NCBI GenBank assembly: GCA_963681505.1
Contig: OY811978.1
Span: 7,176,586 to 7,240,585, forward strand
Reading direction: 5' to 3'
DNA length: 64,000 nt
From: Eunapius fragilis
Taxonomy: Eukaryota; Porifera; Demospongiae; Spongillida; Spongillidae
Shown: positions 36,093-48,805 of the stretch, in pieces
Position numbering within the stretch: position 1 is the first letter of the stretch
Layout of the letters: the number at the start of each line of letters is the position of its first letter
Program-made: the position numbers and the translations under genes
The notes under the pieces: generated by a model
Told to the model about the DNA's origin: nothing
What the model saw: only the letters and a program-made list of their open reading frames with translations
Database searches by the model: none

Positions 36093-36350
36093 TCAAACCC
36101 CCCCCCCCCCCCCCCCCCCTTTGGAAAATCCTGTATCCGCCCCTGCCTGGAGATCAACAAAGACCTTCCGCTCACCCCATTGCTCTTCTATCTGTATCAG
36201 TACACTAATATGCTCAACTTCGCCGCCAAGAACGTCGCAGAATGCTGTCTGAATCACTTTGTCAATGGGCAGTCCCTCCTCCGCACTTGAAAATTTTACG
36301 ATTCTCCTATTGTCTCCCAAACACACTAGAACACTTTCCCCTTGCGCCAT
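36093..36350 (-). CDS. possible first exon of a beta-grasp-like protein
   Basis: About 68 protein-like residues start MAQGESVLVCLGDNRRIVKF and end at QWGERKVFVDLQ. The shape (a strand with a basic RRIV, a helix, then IQIEEQWG and VFVDLQ) recalls a ubiquitin/PB1-like N-terminal domain I associate with sponge proteins, from memory. After VDLQ the frame runs into a G-rich repeat, so the exon probably ends near 36147 or is truncated by insertion. It lies inside the inverted-repeat element. No further exons found. Confidence 0.4.
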   Translation of the reverse strand: MAQGESVLVCLGDNRRIVKFSSAEEGLPIDKVIQTAFCDVLGGEVEHISVLIQIEEQWGERKVFVDLQAGADTGFSKGGGGGGGV

Positions 36351-36749
36351 ATTACATGTACAATATTATAGTTAGGCGTGGCTATAATGTCAAATCCCCC
36401 TATCATGTCAAACCGCCCCTACCTAAACACGTCACGCCGGTCAAATATTGTCAAATCCCCTCCTAATCCCGGCATCGCCCGTACGGGGGTGGGTACCGGG
36501 TGGCATTGATAAGTGCATAAAGCCCACGCGTCATGTGACCATGAAAGAGCTCTAATTACCTCTACGTCACTTCTAAAAACAAATGTTGCCCGATACTAAG
36601 CGAGTACTAGCCGAGTGGCTATATAACCTGCAGCACTCCAATCAGCTCAGCTTTAAACAAATCCATGACGTCATACAGAACAGTTTTTTTAAATGTGACG
36701 TAATATCAATGGGTGGAGCGTTAAACTGGGCAAACAGCTCTTGGTACTA

Positions 36750-37438
36750 ATGGGTAATGTTGCAACTCCCAGAGAAAATCACGAGACTCTTCCTTTGCTT
36801 GAACCATTACTCCAGCAACATGGCAATGTTGCGAACAGAGTAGAGAACATTGCATCCCCACTAGTAAGTCGGCTACACGAAAATTAATGCTTTGTTGGGG
36901 GGATCATTTTTGTGTGCGGAAACGGGAAAGTGGGTAGGGTAGCTCGTGGTACTGGCTTGAGTATAGCTACTTGAGTAACGCAACTGCATCACAGTCTACA
37001 CATGACACGCCGTTAATTACGCGCACTGCACGATGATGACATAAAAGTTCGTCGTAATAACATCATCATGGGACAGATATAGTGCAGATGTGTTAGTTAT
37101 CTTGAAGCTGAAGTTTAGAAACAAACCTTGTGTGCATATAATCAACCATTGAGCAGCTGTGGTGTAGCTGGAGTGTCCATGGTAGCACTCCACAGCTATA
37201 TTAATAGCACCCTTTGGGGATGTGTTTTACCAAACCCAGATGGTGGCATTGTTTCATTGTTGTCATTGTTATGGGATCTTTTGTACACACCTACATCAAG
37301 TATTTTTCATAGGGGACAGTTATATGGAATTGCATGTAAACCTATATTGCATGTGATATTCTAGCAATGGCAAGATTTTTGGACAGGGTTACAACCCTTA
37401 CATGTATAGTATAGTACTTGTGTAAAGTTGTTTGTTTA

Positions 37439-37499
<61 letters not shown>

Positions 37500-40400
37500 T
37501 GTGGGTATGTGGGATCGCGTGTGTGCAGATTTACAGCTGTACATAAAGTTCTGTGCAGTTTGGTAATTGATTTATGAGGCATACATTATGTGAACATCAG
37601 CACGTATTTGCACTTGGTGCACAAAACATTCTTTCATCGCAATACTTATTAATAAACGGATGCAAGATGATTAACTGCGCGTGTTGTATGAATGCAACTT
37701 TCAGCATGATTACATGAATATCCAAATCAAACCATACCATAACCATGAAGAGCTTATTTCATTACGGACCAAATGTTATTGAAGGCAAATAGGAAATCAA
37801 GTTAAATCAAAATCTAGGAGTGAGGTAGAGGGTACGGGCTGGTATGGGGGTCTGGGAAGGATTTAAGTGCTTAGCTTGGGGAGCATTTGCTTTCATCAGG
37901 TGCTTATTAAGTTCAGTTATCATCCAGTTCAGATCAGCGTTGTAGAGTTTGCCCTGTATACTGAGTTCCAGGGAAAGGTGCCTTAGATGTCCCTAGATGT
38001 CCCTAGATGTCCTTAGATGTCCCTAGATGTCCTTAGATGTCCCTAGATGTCTTAGATGTCCCTAGATGTCCCTAGATGTCCCTAGATGTCCCTAGATGTC
38101 CTTAGATGTTCCTAGATGTCCTTAGATGTCCCTAGATGTCCTTAGATGTCCATAGATGTCCTTAGATGTCCCTAGATGTCCTTAGATGTCCCTAGATGTC
38201 CTTAGATGTCCCTAGATGTCCTTAGATGTCCCTAGATGTTCTTAGATGTCCGTAGATGTCCCTAGATGTCCTTAGATGTCCTTAGATGTCCCTAGATGTC
38301 CCTAGCTGTCCCTAGATGTCCTTAGATGTCCCTCGATGTCCTTAGATGTCCCTAGATGTCCTTAGATGTCCCTAGATGTTCTTAGATGTCCCTAGATGTC
38401 CCTAGATGTTCCTAGATGTCCTTAGATGTTCCTAGATGCCCTTAGATGTCCCTAGAGAGGCCTTTACCCTTAGATACCATTAGATGCTCTTATTTCGTGT
38501 ACATATGTAATATAATTGACCAACTTTGTCAGGCCCAATGACACCCAATATTCTCAACGATCTAGTGAGGCAAAACAATTCTTTTGTGGCTTCTAACTTC
38601 TGGTGCCGTAAACAACCCTGTTCTTTCAGTTGCATTACATAGGCATCATCGCTGTTCATTCTGTGTTATTACATAGGCATCATCCCTGTTCCTTCAGTGG
38701 TATTACATAGGCATCATCCCTGTTCCTTCAGTGGTATTACATACATAGGCATCATCACTGTTCCTTCAGTGGTATTACATAGGCATCATCACTGTTCATT
38801 CAGTGGTATTACATAGGCATCATCACTGTTATTGCATAGGCATCATCACTGTTCCTTCAGTGGTATTACATAGGCATCATCACTGTTCCTTCAGTGTTAT
38901 TGCATAGGCATCATCACTGTTCCTTCAGTGGTATTACATAGGCATCATCACTGTTCCTTCAGTGGCATTACGTAGGCATGTCCACTTATTATGGCTGTAG
39001 CAATAGACTTGTAAGGTTTTCACGCAGGTACAGGTACATGTATGTGAGGACCTTTTTAGCTGACCTGGTATTATTGTTGTTATGGAAGCCTAAGTGTATG
39101 AATGGTAAAGCCCATGTGTATGAATTGTGGCATTAGTAAACATGGTTGTGGTTGTTAATTGTGGTGGAAATATATCACTACATGTAGTAGTGTGTTGTGT
39201 GTATGTGTGTGTGTGTGTGTGTGTTTGGGAGGGGGCTGCATTAATCCTGCAGGTTCACTTGACCTTGTAATTGTGCCAGGTTACATGACCTTGTGATGAT
39301 GTTCTTATGTAGCACAAATGGTACATGTACATGTACATATAGATAGCAGTTGCTGTGTGTTGAGGTGGGTCCAGATGGTATTAACTGCTTCATGCTTCAG
39401 CTGTCACAGCAATCCAGCAACCTCAAGGGGGGGGGGGGGGGGATGGACCCTTATATGTGGATTGGGTACGCATGTGAAGACAATATTTTACAGTGGATGG
39501 TCACATAGATTGCACGTATCCACGACCCCCGGGCTGCTGTGGGGGAAGAATCCCGATAGTAGCACATGTATGGCTGCATGGTACATTATTGTCTGACCAT
39601 TAGTCATTGCTATTACATAACAGTTCACCCCTACACTTCTGTGCACCACAAACAAACACACCACTGTGCGCCAGTGTCAACATGTATGTGCCTCTGTCCA
39701 GAGTTGTAGGGGGGAGTGTTGGAGTGTTGGGCATTGTGATGTCCAACACGGCTACTGCTTTGTAAGATAGCCAGCTCCTGCTCTGTTGTAGGATACACTC
39801 CCCCTTGTGTGTGTGCTGTCTGAACATCCTTCACCAAGCAACAACAGCTGCTATGTGTTCAAGAAGAAGGGTCAGGAGTTCAGGGTCATGTCGGAGGATG
39901 TGGAGCTCTCTCCAGGAGCCATGCGCATTGGTGCACACTTCTTTCTCTACTCTGAGGGCAGGTCCATATGAGTGGTGGTAAGTCCGTGTGTGTTCAAGCA
40001 TTTAGTAAGTACAAGCAATTTTGTGCATGCAATGAACAGTACTGGGTAATGTACATGTACTAGTTAGTGCATATTTCCTGAAACATGCGCTAGTTATTAC
40101 CGTAGCCTTTATCGAAGGAGTACATATGCAAGACATATAAAGAGCATTGAGTACTGTACTGACATTCTTTACTGGTTGCATACATGTACATATATACATG
40201 TATGCATACATTAAGTTTAATTCATGGTTGGATTACATCCTTGTGAATTAAAACATAACGTTGCTAATGTGAAGTTGTCCTGGCTCGTGTGTACTGTACT
40301 CCCCTCATTATCTTGATCTTGTGAGAATGCAAATACTGCCTGCCAATAACTGTGCTGTCTGCAATATACTTACATCTTTGTACATGTATATGTACAGTTG

Positions 40401-43400
40401 TACATGTATGTACATGTACGTAAGCAAGATTTTTCTCATTAAATTCTTTGCATCGTTGGTTGAACTTCCTTCGATGAAGAACAACGGAAGCATTTTCTTC
40501 CAGTGGCATGATGGCAGAAGGTGTACCAAGGCATGCTTCTCTGAATCAGAGTGTGTCGCACATGACAGACTTGCGCTACATGCCTTCTACTCTCTCAGTT
40601 TTAAATCAGCTCAAGGCAGCTCAATATCCATACGTGTAAGTTCCATGAATTCACAAAACGCTTGGCTCCCCCCCCCCCCCCCCTCTTTCCTGATATTTTG
40701 GATCCACCTTGTATGTATACATGTATGTTAATACAATCCCATGTGTATCAATTACTCAGCACATGTATTCATACTGCACACTTCATATAAATGGCAGCAA
40801 ATGCACACACGCACACGCACACACACACACATACACACACAAATGCATACACACACGCATACACACACACGCACACACATACACACATGCACTCGCACGC
40901 GCACACACATACACACACACACATCACATACTGGCTTATATGTATATAAGCTCATAAATCACATCCAGGGGTAGAATAAAACAACATGCGATTGTCTTCA
41001 GATTGTTAACATTGCAGAGAATTGCATAACCTCTCCTCCTTTAGGCTATTCCAATATGTCAGTTCAATTCCTGCTTCAAGGATAAACTCTACTTTACGCA
41101 CAAGCTGCTGAGCTCATCCATTGTACTTGCTCAACAAAGCTGTAACACTTCAGCCCTCATGCCGATGGAGAAAGGAAGGATGTACTGGGTGTTGCTCACT
41201 CATCAGGCTTGGAATAAAAAGGAAATCGGCCACTTCTGTATTTCTCCCGTGGAGAGACGGGTAAGATCATTGATACATCGTGTAAGATCATTGGTACATC
41301 ATGTAAAATCATTGGTACATCATGTAAGATCATTGATACAACGTGTATACCTGTACATATAACTGGTGTTATACATGCCAGCTAATTGCTGTATCAGTTT
41401 TCATGTGCTGTTTACAGCTAAACTAGCAGCCACCTTTACAAACAGCAAATTGATGAACAAAACATCCAAACATATGTATCACCAACCAATTCGGTCATGA
41501 AAAGTGAAAGTTTGTCGATCCATGGCAACCATGTTAATGAACTGCTGGAAATACTCACAAGGCCTATTTGTTTCACTAATTTAATACATTATGTCGTCCC
41601 AGGATCAAGTACACCGAGGTACATATATGATTTGCATGAGGACCCCCCCCCCTCCCCACCCTTTAGCCCTTAAGTACCATACATGTACTGTAAGCCCAGT
41701 CCATGATGGCTAGCAATATCAATGAGCATTTACGCAAGCTACATGTGTTCATGATAACCACAGCTATTATTAGCACTGATGCAGTTCTTTACTGCTGAGT
41801 ACCTAGCCCCCCCCCCCCCCCTCCCTCCCATGGTGTTATTTACAAACACATTGCTGTATGTCAGCCAAGCACTTATCCTTTGCTATTGGTGGAGCGCTGA
41901 AGTCTGCCAAGTGCACTAACGGCCACACAATTGAATGGACACAATACAATGTACTTGTTTACATGTCTGGCATGTCTGGCATAGTACCTGCCCACACTGC
42001 ATGTACAGTTTCTATAGTCACATGTTATGATACAACAGAATTAAAATTTGAAAGACATTATCAGTCTACATATACCGTAAGTTAATTCATGACATCATTG
42101 GCCAGTACTCTGAGCAATGAAAAACATTCCCCTCATTTCTTATGGGTGCTTTAATCAAATGAGAAAAGGCATGTTGCAAACACATGCTGCATAGAAGGAC
42201 ATGATGCAATAACAGTTCAGTTACAATTCAGTTATCTCTGTGAATATGTGCCGTTTACTAAATTAGGGTGCAATAAACTCCTGGTTCTTTAATCTACTAA
42301 AACTTGAAATTGAGGTGCAAACGTTATGTACATGCAACTATACAAATCATTTCAGTTTCAACAACGATGGCTTTATTGAAGTTTAGCCATACTACAGGGG
42401 GGTACCTTCTTTTTTTTTGACCATGTTTACAATGTGTCATCACAAGCCACAAATGTTACATTTATTGAGAGACATATTTATGGAAGGGGGGGGGGGGGGT
42501 TGTACAAAAAAAAAGTGCGATGCACCATCCTAAAATTTAGGTCAGGTCCATCTCCACTTACAGACACAATCATATCCAACCACATCCCTCAACGAATCAC
42601 ACCATCCATATTCTTGACCACGTCCAATTAATTGTGGTTGGAGCACACGAGCATACACAATGGATTGCCGCATGTATCATAGCAGTTAGTATAAGCCTGA
42701 TTAGCCCCATTGCATCATTAACTTGCTCATGCAAAAGAGGCCTGAGGCTCAAGGAGCTGTTTCACTTACCACGTGAGCTCTAAATAGTATAGTTATTAGT
42801 GTGTACCCTGTTTTAGATGCTGAAGTTGATTTCATTGCTCTTCCATGATGTGATGATTGTGTTAATCAGTTTGATCACATGATGATAGTCTCGCGCATTA
42901 TATTATCATAGGCTATTTAACAGTCCAGATCGTTGACTTGAATGTTATCCATTACATAGATATTGCTGTGTAAATTCAATGTACGCTTTCCTGCTCAATT
43001 CACGCTAAAAAAAAAATCACGTCCCAGTCGATGTATAGGAGGCATGTACCAACTTCATTGGCACTAATCGAGTGGGAAAATGTTCACTTACTTTACACAA
43101 CTATATCCTCGTAACAGATAACATTCAAGTAAACAATCTGAGTAATTACATAGCTACATGACTCCTCTATAACTATACCAAATTTGACACTTACAACTTC
43201 CATGTCTGGAAATGAGTGGAGTTCTAACCCGACGGGTTGGTGAACTTTGTACTCATGCAACAAAAATAGCAGAACACCTAAATTGATTTCCGTAGAGAAA
43301 AATGTGTGGCAACAGGTCTACAAGATTTGAAAAGAAAGCGTTGTATGGTTGCATTGATATATTGATTTATGTAACATACAATTTTTATTAAATTGTAACT

Positions 43401-44366
43401 CTAGAGCCCGACTTTGCTGGACACTGTCCCACACCCCCCCCCCCCCCCGAAACCCATGCAACTTTTTAATTTCCTGAGCTGAATGTCATTCTGCAAATAA
43501 AGTTTTTGCCATTTGATATAGCTTTTAGGGTTGGTAAGGCTTTAGTCATTTTGATATGTGTAAAACGAGCCATGCTGAAGCTATCCATTATGTGGGTTCC
43601 AAACAAAGTGTGAGGATTGCTAGCTCTATTAGTGCAGCATGTATTACGCGTATCAGTAATATTTAAGCCATACTTGTACTGCCATTGCCCAAATACATAG
43701 CATCCTTGGTTATCATAATTGGATGTGATATTCGAATACTGCTATCATAATCTTGAAAAAGAACTCTTGATTGTTTTAAAAAATGATTATGGTAATTTTT
43801 GATGCAGTACTTCATTTTTGGGAAAACACTAGTATGGTTATGAGTTTGTCCTACAGTATGTTATGCATGTACATGTGTGTATATACATGTATTTTGATTT
43901 CCTAGAAACACACGTAATCTAAAAACCATAGAAATAAAAACTAAACAAAATCACAATTCACATACAAAGCTACTACTCGATGCTTGGCAAATACACAGTG
44001 CTGCCATTTTCCTTGTATCCACCATGCTGTAAGGTGTCAGGAAATCATTAATTAAATCATTAATTACATCATAGTTTATGTGGTTCTGCCAAGGATTGTT
44101 AACTCATTTTTTACCTACCTCAGGATGGAAGGGAAGTGGAAGCCTCATATGCCAACATGGTTCTTCTGATGAACGGGACCAAGTTCGTTTATACTGACAT
44201 TACTAGGAACACGTACACGTTTATCTCAGAAGAGATTGTGGATGGCGCAGATTATCAGACAGTTACTCTTCATGTAGATTGTTTAAATTTGAAACAGAAT
44301 CTTAATAAGCATGATCGGTGTCACCTGCAATTAAGTTCTGATAGGGGATTGATTGATGTGTTTTGA
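36750..44366 (+). CDS. unrecognised multi-exon gene
   Basis: Protein-like exons with good splice sites: 36750-36863 (starts MGNVATPRENHETLPLLEPL), 39839-39961 (CYVFKKKGQEFRVMSEDVEL), 40425-40635 (GSIFFQWHDGRRCTKACFSE), 41045-41260 (GRMYWVLLTHQAWNKKEIGH), 41865-42076 (CTNGHTIEWTQYNVLVYMSG) and 44124-44366 (VLLMNGTKFVYTDITRNTYT), the last with a stop. Phases agree for exons 2-3-4 and 5-6. They disagree between 1-2 and 4-5, so at least two exons are missing, an exon border is wrong, or these are two genes. The first Met-Gly could be myristoylated. Several cysteines recur at similar spacing. No domain recognised and no membrane helix seen. The 3-kb first intron contains two big minisatellites. 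Confidence 0.45.
37438..37500. repeat. (GT)n microsatellite
   Basis: A GT run with TTTGTG and GGTGTG interruptions. Confidence 0.9.
37981..38455. repeat. 10-bp minisatellite, about 47 copies
   Basis: The unit is CCTAGATGTC alternating with CTTAGATGTC, giving a partial 20-bp higher-order period. Very regular. Confidence 0.95.
38620..38980. repeat. 34-bp minisatellite, about 10 copies
   Basis: Units read GGTATTACATAGGCATCATC then ACTGTTCCTTCAGT, with a few truncated copies. Confidence 0.95.
40805..40925. repeat. (CA)n-rich microsatellite
   Basis: CA runs with CG and AT interruptions. His-Thr and Cys-Val ORFs on both strands are artefacts. Confidence 0.9.
41261..41345. repeat. 21-bp minisatellite starting at a splice donor
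   Basis: Four copies of GTAAGATCATTGGTACATCA-like units. The first copy begins with the donor GTAAGA of the exon ending at 41260, so each unit carries a donor-like GTAAGATC. Confidence 0.75.
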
Positions 44367-46199
44367 TGTGTTGTAAAAAAATTAACTGAGCTATGAAAGT
44401 GTGTGTCAATTATTTTCTTACCGTTACTCACTCGACTGTGCAAGCCCTTCTTTACATACCCGTTGTACAGCATTCTGCTGTTGTTATTAGTGGTTCTCAT
44501 TGTCCAAGCACTGATCAGCTTCAGACATTCTCATTTAAATTGGCTTTGCAATGCATTGTAATTAACCTCATACTCAGAAATAAGAACGTTGCCTATTGAA
44601 ATATAGATGCACTTTTAAATCTACCTTGCCATCGCCATAGCCCCTCCGTATATACCTTTCGACTTGGATCTTCCTCTCTTTACAATACTTCATGTTGATT
44701 TTGTGTTACAGTTCTTAATAGCGGCCTGGTATGTTTTGCTGCATTGTTCATTGCAAAGAAAACAAGGCGTTGCTCTCACAGCTAGTGCCTGAGGCAAGGC
44801 TATCCCTTACATGTCACCTGCTTGTATCGTGCACTTGGTTGTAATATATATGATATTGTATAACTGTGTCTTTGTGGAGATGTTATATATTGCATACAAT
44901 GTCTCCATATACACACAGTTTTACATCTTATGTTATATGCAGCATATACCATCCCTTTTTGCAATGTAACGTGTAACATGCCAGAGGAGTCTCCTGCCTC
45001 TGTATTAATTAGCTGCCGAAGTATTTCCCTCACTGGTCACAGAATCAAGATATGGTAATGTGTTTGGGGGAGGGGCAGGAAATTAAATGCTGTGCAAGAC
45101 ACTAATGCTCCAATATTTTGAACTTATGAAGAATATCCCAGTTCAGCAATGATGTACATGTACAACCACACACAGAGAGCGAATGGCCATGGGCATTAGT
45201 TTACGTCATAGAATTCTGCTTGTATGAAATATACTTGTATACCAGAACTAAAAGCCACTTGACAGAAATCTTTCATCCACTGGACAAAAAATTGGATTTA
45301 CTACCTCTGAACAGCATGCGTAAATACGAAACATTATGTTTGCGCACATATTTACATAGATGTAAACATACAATACATTTACGCTAGTATTTGCAATATG
45401 CGTATGTAAAGGTAACAACATATTTACCTACATGTGTACAATATATTTGCGAATGGTGTAAATACATTATATGTTTTAATACCTACGTCTTTGCAACACG
45501 TTTGCTATCTAAAAGCATTCTAAATAAACGAAATTCTTAATTTACTTTATAACAAGTAACAAACGGTTTGGCTCTCGCGCTAATATCATGTGGCTGGCTG
45601 TATCCTTAACTTCATCCATGCCTCTTAGAGCGAGTGACAATCCTTTTTGTCCCGTGTGCTAGCCTTATGAGCTCGGCTACGTTACATCGTGATCAGTGAA
45701 GCACTAAAGGAGTAAAACCATTTCTACAGTAGTTTGGATCTGATCATCACCACTCTAGGGTAAGTACAGTATACAGCGAGAGATTTAGGCCTATCTGTGG
45801 CCTTCATTTTCATCCGCGCGGGTATGTCTGACTGTGAGTAATATTAGTATTCTTGTGGTTGTGTTATGTGCCTGTGTTCGTGCATGTGTGCCCGTGCGCG
45901 TGTATTTGTTTGTAAAACCACTATATGCACTGGTCCGGTGTGCATGTGGGGCCTGTGAAAGAGGATTTGGCGTGTACGCTGTTCGTGCATGTGTGCCCGT
46001 GCGCATGTATTCGTGCGCGTGTGTAAGTGTGTACATGTGTGTTGGGAGTCTACACTCAATCTGCACACTGCTGGTGTGTGTCAGTTGGTAGTGTACACTC
46101 GTTTGTGTGTATAGATGTGTATTTGTTGAATATGTACATGTGTGTTCTGTGTGAATGTTTATATTAATTGTTTGCTGTTTGTGTGTGTTGGCTTTCAAT
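44367..46199. other. intergenic with GTAAA-rich island
   Basis: No gene recognised. 45300-45500 is rich in TTTAC/GTAAA words on both strands; a similar island lies at 48950-49100. 45840-46110 contains degenerate GT repeats. Confidence 0.4.
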
Positions 46200-46985
46200 G
46201 TCCCACGAGTTAGTGTGGTGGTGTGTGCACAACTGGTTGTATCTGGTGATGTGTGTGTACATTACAACTGTTAGGGTGGTGGTGTGTGTTTATTAGAAGT
46301 GTACTCAACTGTTAGTGTGGTGGTGTGTACACAACTGGTTGTGTCTGGTGATATGTGTGTGTACACAACTGGTGATGTGTACAACTGTTTAGTGTGGTGA
46401 TGTGTGTTTATTGGAAGTGGTCTGGTGATGTGTGTACAAATGTTAGTGTGGTGGTGTGTTTTTATTAGAAGTGTACACAACTGTTAGTGTGGTGGTGTGT
46501 GTTTATTGCAACTTAGTTTGGTGGTGTGTACACAACTGGTTGTGCGTGGTGATGTGTGTGTACAACTGTTAGGGTGATGGTGTGTGTTTATTAGAAGTGT
46601 ACACAACTTAGTGTGGCAGTGTGTACACAACTAGTTGTGTCTGGTGATATGTGTACAACTGTTTAGTATGGTGGTGTGTGTTAATTGGAAGTGGTAGTGT
46701 GGTGGTGTGTACACAACTTATTGGAAGTGGTAGTGTAGAGGTGTATAACAACTGGTGATGTGTACAACCGTTAGAGTGATGTTCAGTGTTTATTGCAAGT
46801 GGTAGCACTTGTGTACACAACTGGTGATGTGTGTACAACTGTTCGTGTGGTGGTGTGCGTTTATTGGAAGTGGTAGTGTGCACCGGTGGTGTGTATACAA
46901 CTGGTGATGTGTGTATAACTGTTAGTGTGATGGTGTGTGTTAATTGGAAGTGGTAGTGTAGTGGTGTATACAAGTTGAAGTGGTA
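46200..46985. repeat. degenerate satellite of about 790 bp
   Basis: Irregular units mix GTGGTGGTGTGTGTTTATT, GAAGTG, TGTACACAACT and GGTGATGTGTGTACAACTGT. The His-Thr-rich ORFs on the minus strand are artefacts. Confidence 0.85.
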
Positions 46986-47007
46986 TTTAATGTTGGTAAA
47001 ATCACAT

Positions 47008-47796
47008 TCATATAAATGATTTCTGTGGTCTAGGACACACATAAAGTACTTCATCAGTCATACTGTTAAATGCTGCCAAAAATTGTGATTGTATTCTTTG
47101 TGCAGGTAGAAAACTTGCTGGCCCAAATGGTTCAAACAGGTTTGCACACCAAGCCTCCATTGTGCTAGTATCTACTGATATCATGCTGCGAAGGATGCTG
47201 ATACCATTGCACAAATGCAAATATGTGTGGCACTACATTCTATCCTATGGTCAAGCAATGTAATATAGTACTCGTCCGGGCCGCAAGTCAGTGATGTTGA
47301 TGTCTACCATTCCATCTACGCTGCCAATATGAAGGATGATCTTTTGGATTGGCTTTGTTGTGAACCATACACATTGTTTCCAAACTTTGTTTCTTGGTAC
47401 AAAATGATACCTGCTGATAGTTTGCTGTTCGATTGTATAATACTTTGTATGATTCGATTAAGTAGGCAATGTAAAATTCATCAAGAAAAAATTCTGTACT
47501 AACACCCACAAGGTGATATGGTTCAAGACACAATTCTAGATCATTCCATTTACCTTACATGCAGGTAACATTGATGCAGCCTGTATTTGCAGATGCAAAG
47601 TTGAATTTTGAGCAAGCATGTCATTGAGAGTTCCAACTACAGGTGTTTGATATAACTCCTGTACTATTGAATGTGCATTGTAGTTGTCATCTCCAAAGCC
47701 TATCTTACCTATTTCCATTTCTTGAACAAAATTAAAAGTACTTAATGGACCTGTTGTTAGTTTTATAGCTACCCAAAATGCCATTGTATCTTTCAA
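47008..47796 (-). CDS. weak gene candidate in three frames
   Basis: Three protein-like stretches follow each other: 47536-47796 (MAFWVAIKLTTGPLSTFNFV, IGKIGFGDDNYNAHSIVQEL), 47288-47533 (GVSTEFFLDEFYIAYLIESY) and 47008-47220 (LFEPFGPASFLPAQRIQSQF). Codon use looks coding, but the gaps are too short for introns and the phases do not fit. It may be a gene broken by frameshifts or a decayed element. It is divergent from the candidate at 47989, with about 190 bp between them. No family recognised. Confidence 0.3.
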
Positions 47797-47988
47797 AAGA
47801 TTTTACACTGACGTATGAGATATCTACATGCACAAACAAAGCGGTAAATTCAGACCAATCACATTTCCACTCGCGTGCAAAACGCGCGCAAACATAAATG
47901 CAGCTGTTGGCAGCAGTTCATGCATGATCAGTTTGGGATTTCAATAGTCTCTCTGTTAATACACTCATATCTCAGCGCCGGAATCACT

Positions 47989-48805
47989 ATGTTCCAAGCA
48001 GCTCGTACTCCAATTAGACCACGCGTAATGTGTGAAGACACCGAGCGAAGGGCATCGTCATCTTTTCTGTCGTCGTCAAGATCTTCGTTGCAATCTGCAG
48101 GTAGAAAGGCATGGCGTGCATTGTAATTTTATCATTTCAGTATATATTGCATTATACAGTTTCTCTTCGCCTGAAAATATGTTGGTGACAGCAGAGATAG
48201 CTACAGCGTGTGTTAGCGATAAGTATCCTGCTGTCATGGTACAAAGTAAGGCACGAGAAGAGGTTTGACAATGCAAATTCATGCTCATAAACATTTATAC
48301 AGAACCACCAAGAAGTATTTTGCGACGCTGAAGCGGCGCTCGCGTCTGATATCTACCAACAAAATATCAGACGCGAGGCAGAAGGAAAGACGGCTTCGGC
48401 GAAAGTATCACGTAGGTCTACACTCTACAGTTTAACTTGAATATATGTATACAAATTACAGAAACTTCAAAATCGTAACGTCGCCTGCAACAACTTTCAC
48501 ACCAGAGCAGAGGAGACCAACTTGGTGCCGTCTTGCATGTGGACTACATGTCAACCGAGGAAAGCGCGGAGGAATCTGGAGAGGACGAGTACATGGGGGA
48601 ACGTTACAAGGTGCTGATTGTTCACACTCTATCTTGGAGGAGTGCGAGACTTACTGAAATGCTCCAATCGCTCGATAGAAAGATTGGACGAACGAGAACT
48701 TCAAGAGCGATTGAAATGTGCCGCAAACGGTGCCACGGAGGAGAACCATCTACAAAGAACCCTCCGCCATCCTGCCCAGCATGGGCAGAAGTGCCAGACT
48801 GTTAA
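47989..48805 (+). CDS. candidate small spliced protein
   Basis: The likely exons are 47989-48100 (MFQAARTPIRPRVMCEDTER), 48141-48238 (SSPENMLVTAEIATACVSDK; phases agree with exon 1), about 48303-48413 and about 48520-48805 (HVDYMSTEESAEESGEDEYM ... THTLSWRS-like HTLSWRSARLTEMLQSLD ... PPPSCPAWAEVPDC). The acidic segment, then SWRS with LD and a Pro-rich end with PAW, resembles, from memory, small proteins that accompany DNA transposons in cnidarians and sponges. The border between the last two exons is unsure. A 15-bp inverted repeat (CTCGCGTCTGATAT / ATATCAGACGCGAG) lies in exon 3. Confidence 0.4.

Larger units (their letters stand above)
34838..36556. mobile_element. 1.7-kb element with long inverted ends
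   Basis: The left end (AGAGCTCTTTCATCGCGTGA at about 34839, then GCACTTATCAATGCCACCCG at 35065 and a CCGTACGGGC box) is mirrored at 36400-36556 (CGGGTGGCATTGATAAGTGC, then TGACCATGAAAGAGCTCT). The left arm is interrupted by a separate small palindrome at about 34880-35045. The interior contains the ORF at 36093-36350 and poly-C. It may be a transposon, or an inverted duplication. Confidence 0.65.

Noticed and set aside
38620..38980. CRISPR-like array
   Set aside because: Same reason: contiguous 34-bp tandem repeat with no spacers.
46608..47054. His-Thr-rich ORF of 148 codons
   Set aside because: Derived from the degenerate GT/GGTG satellite.
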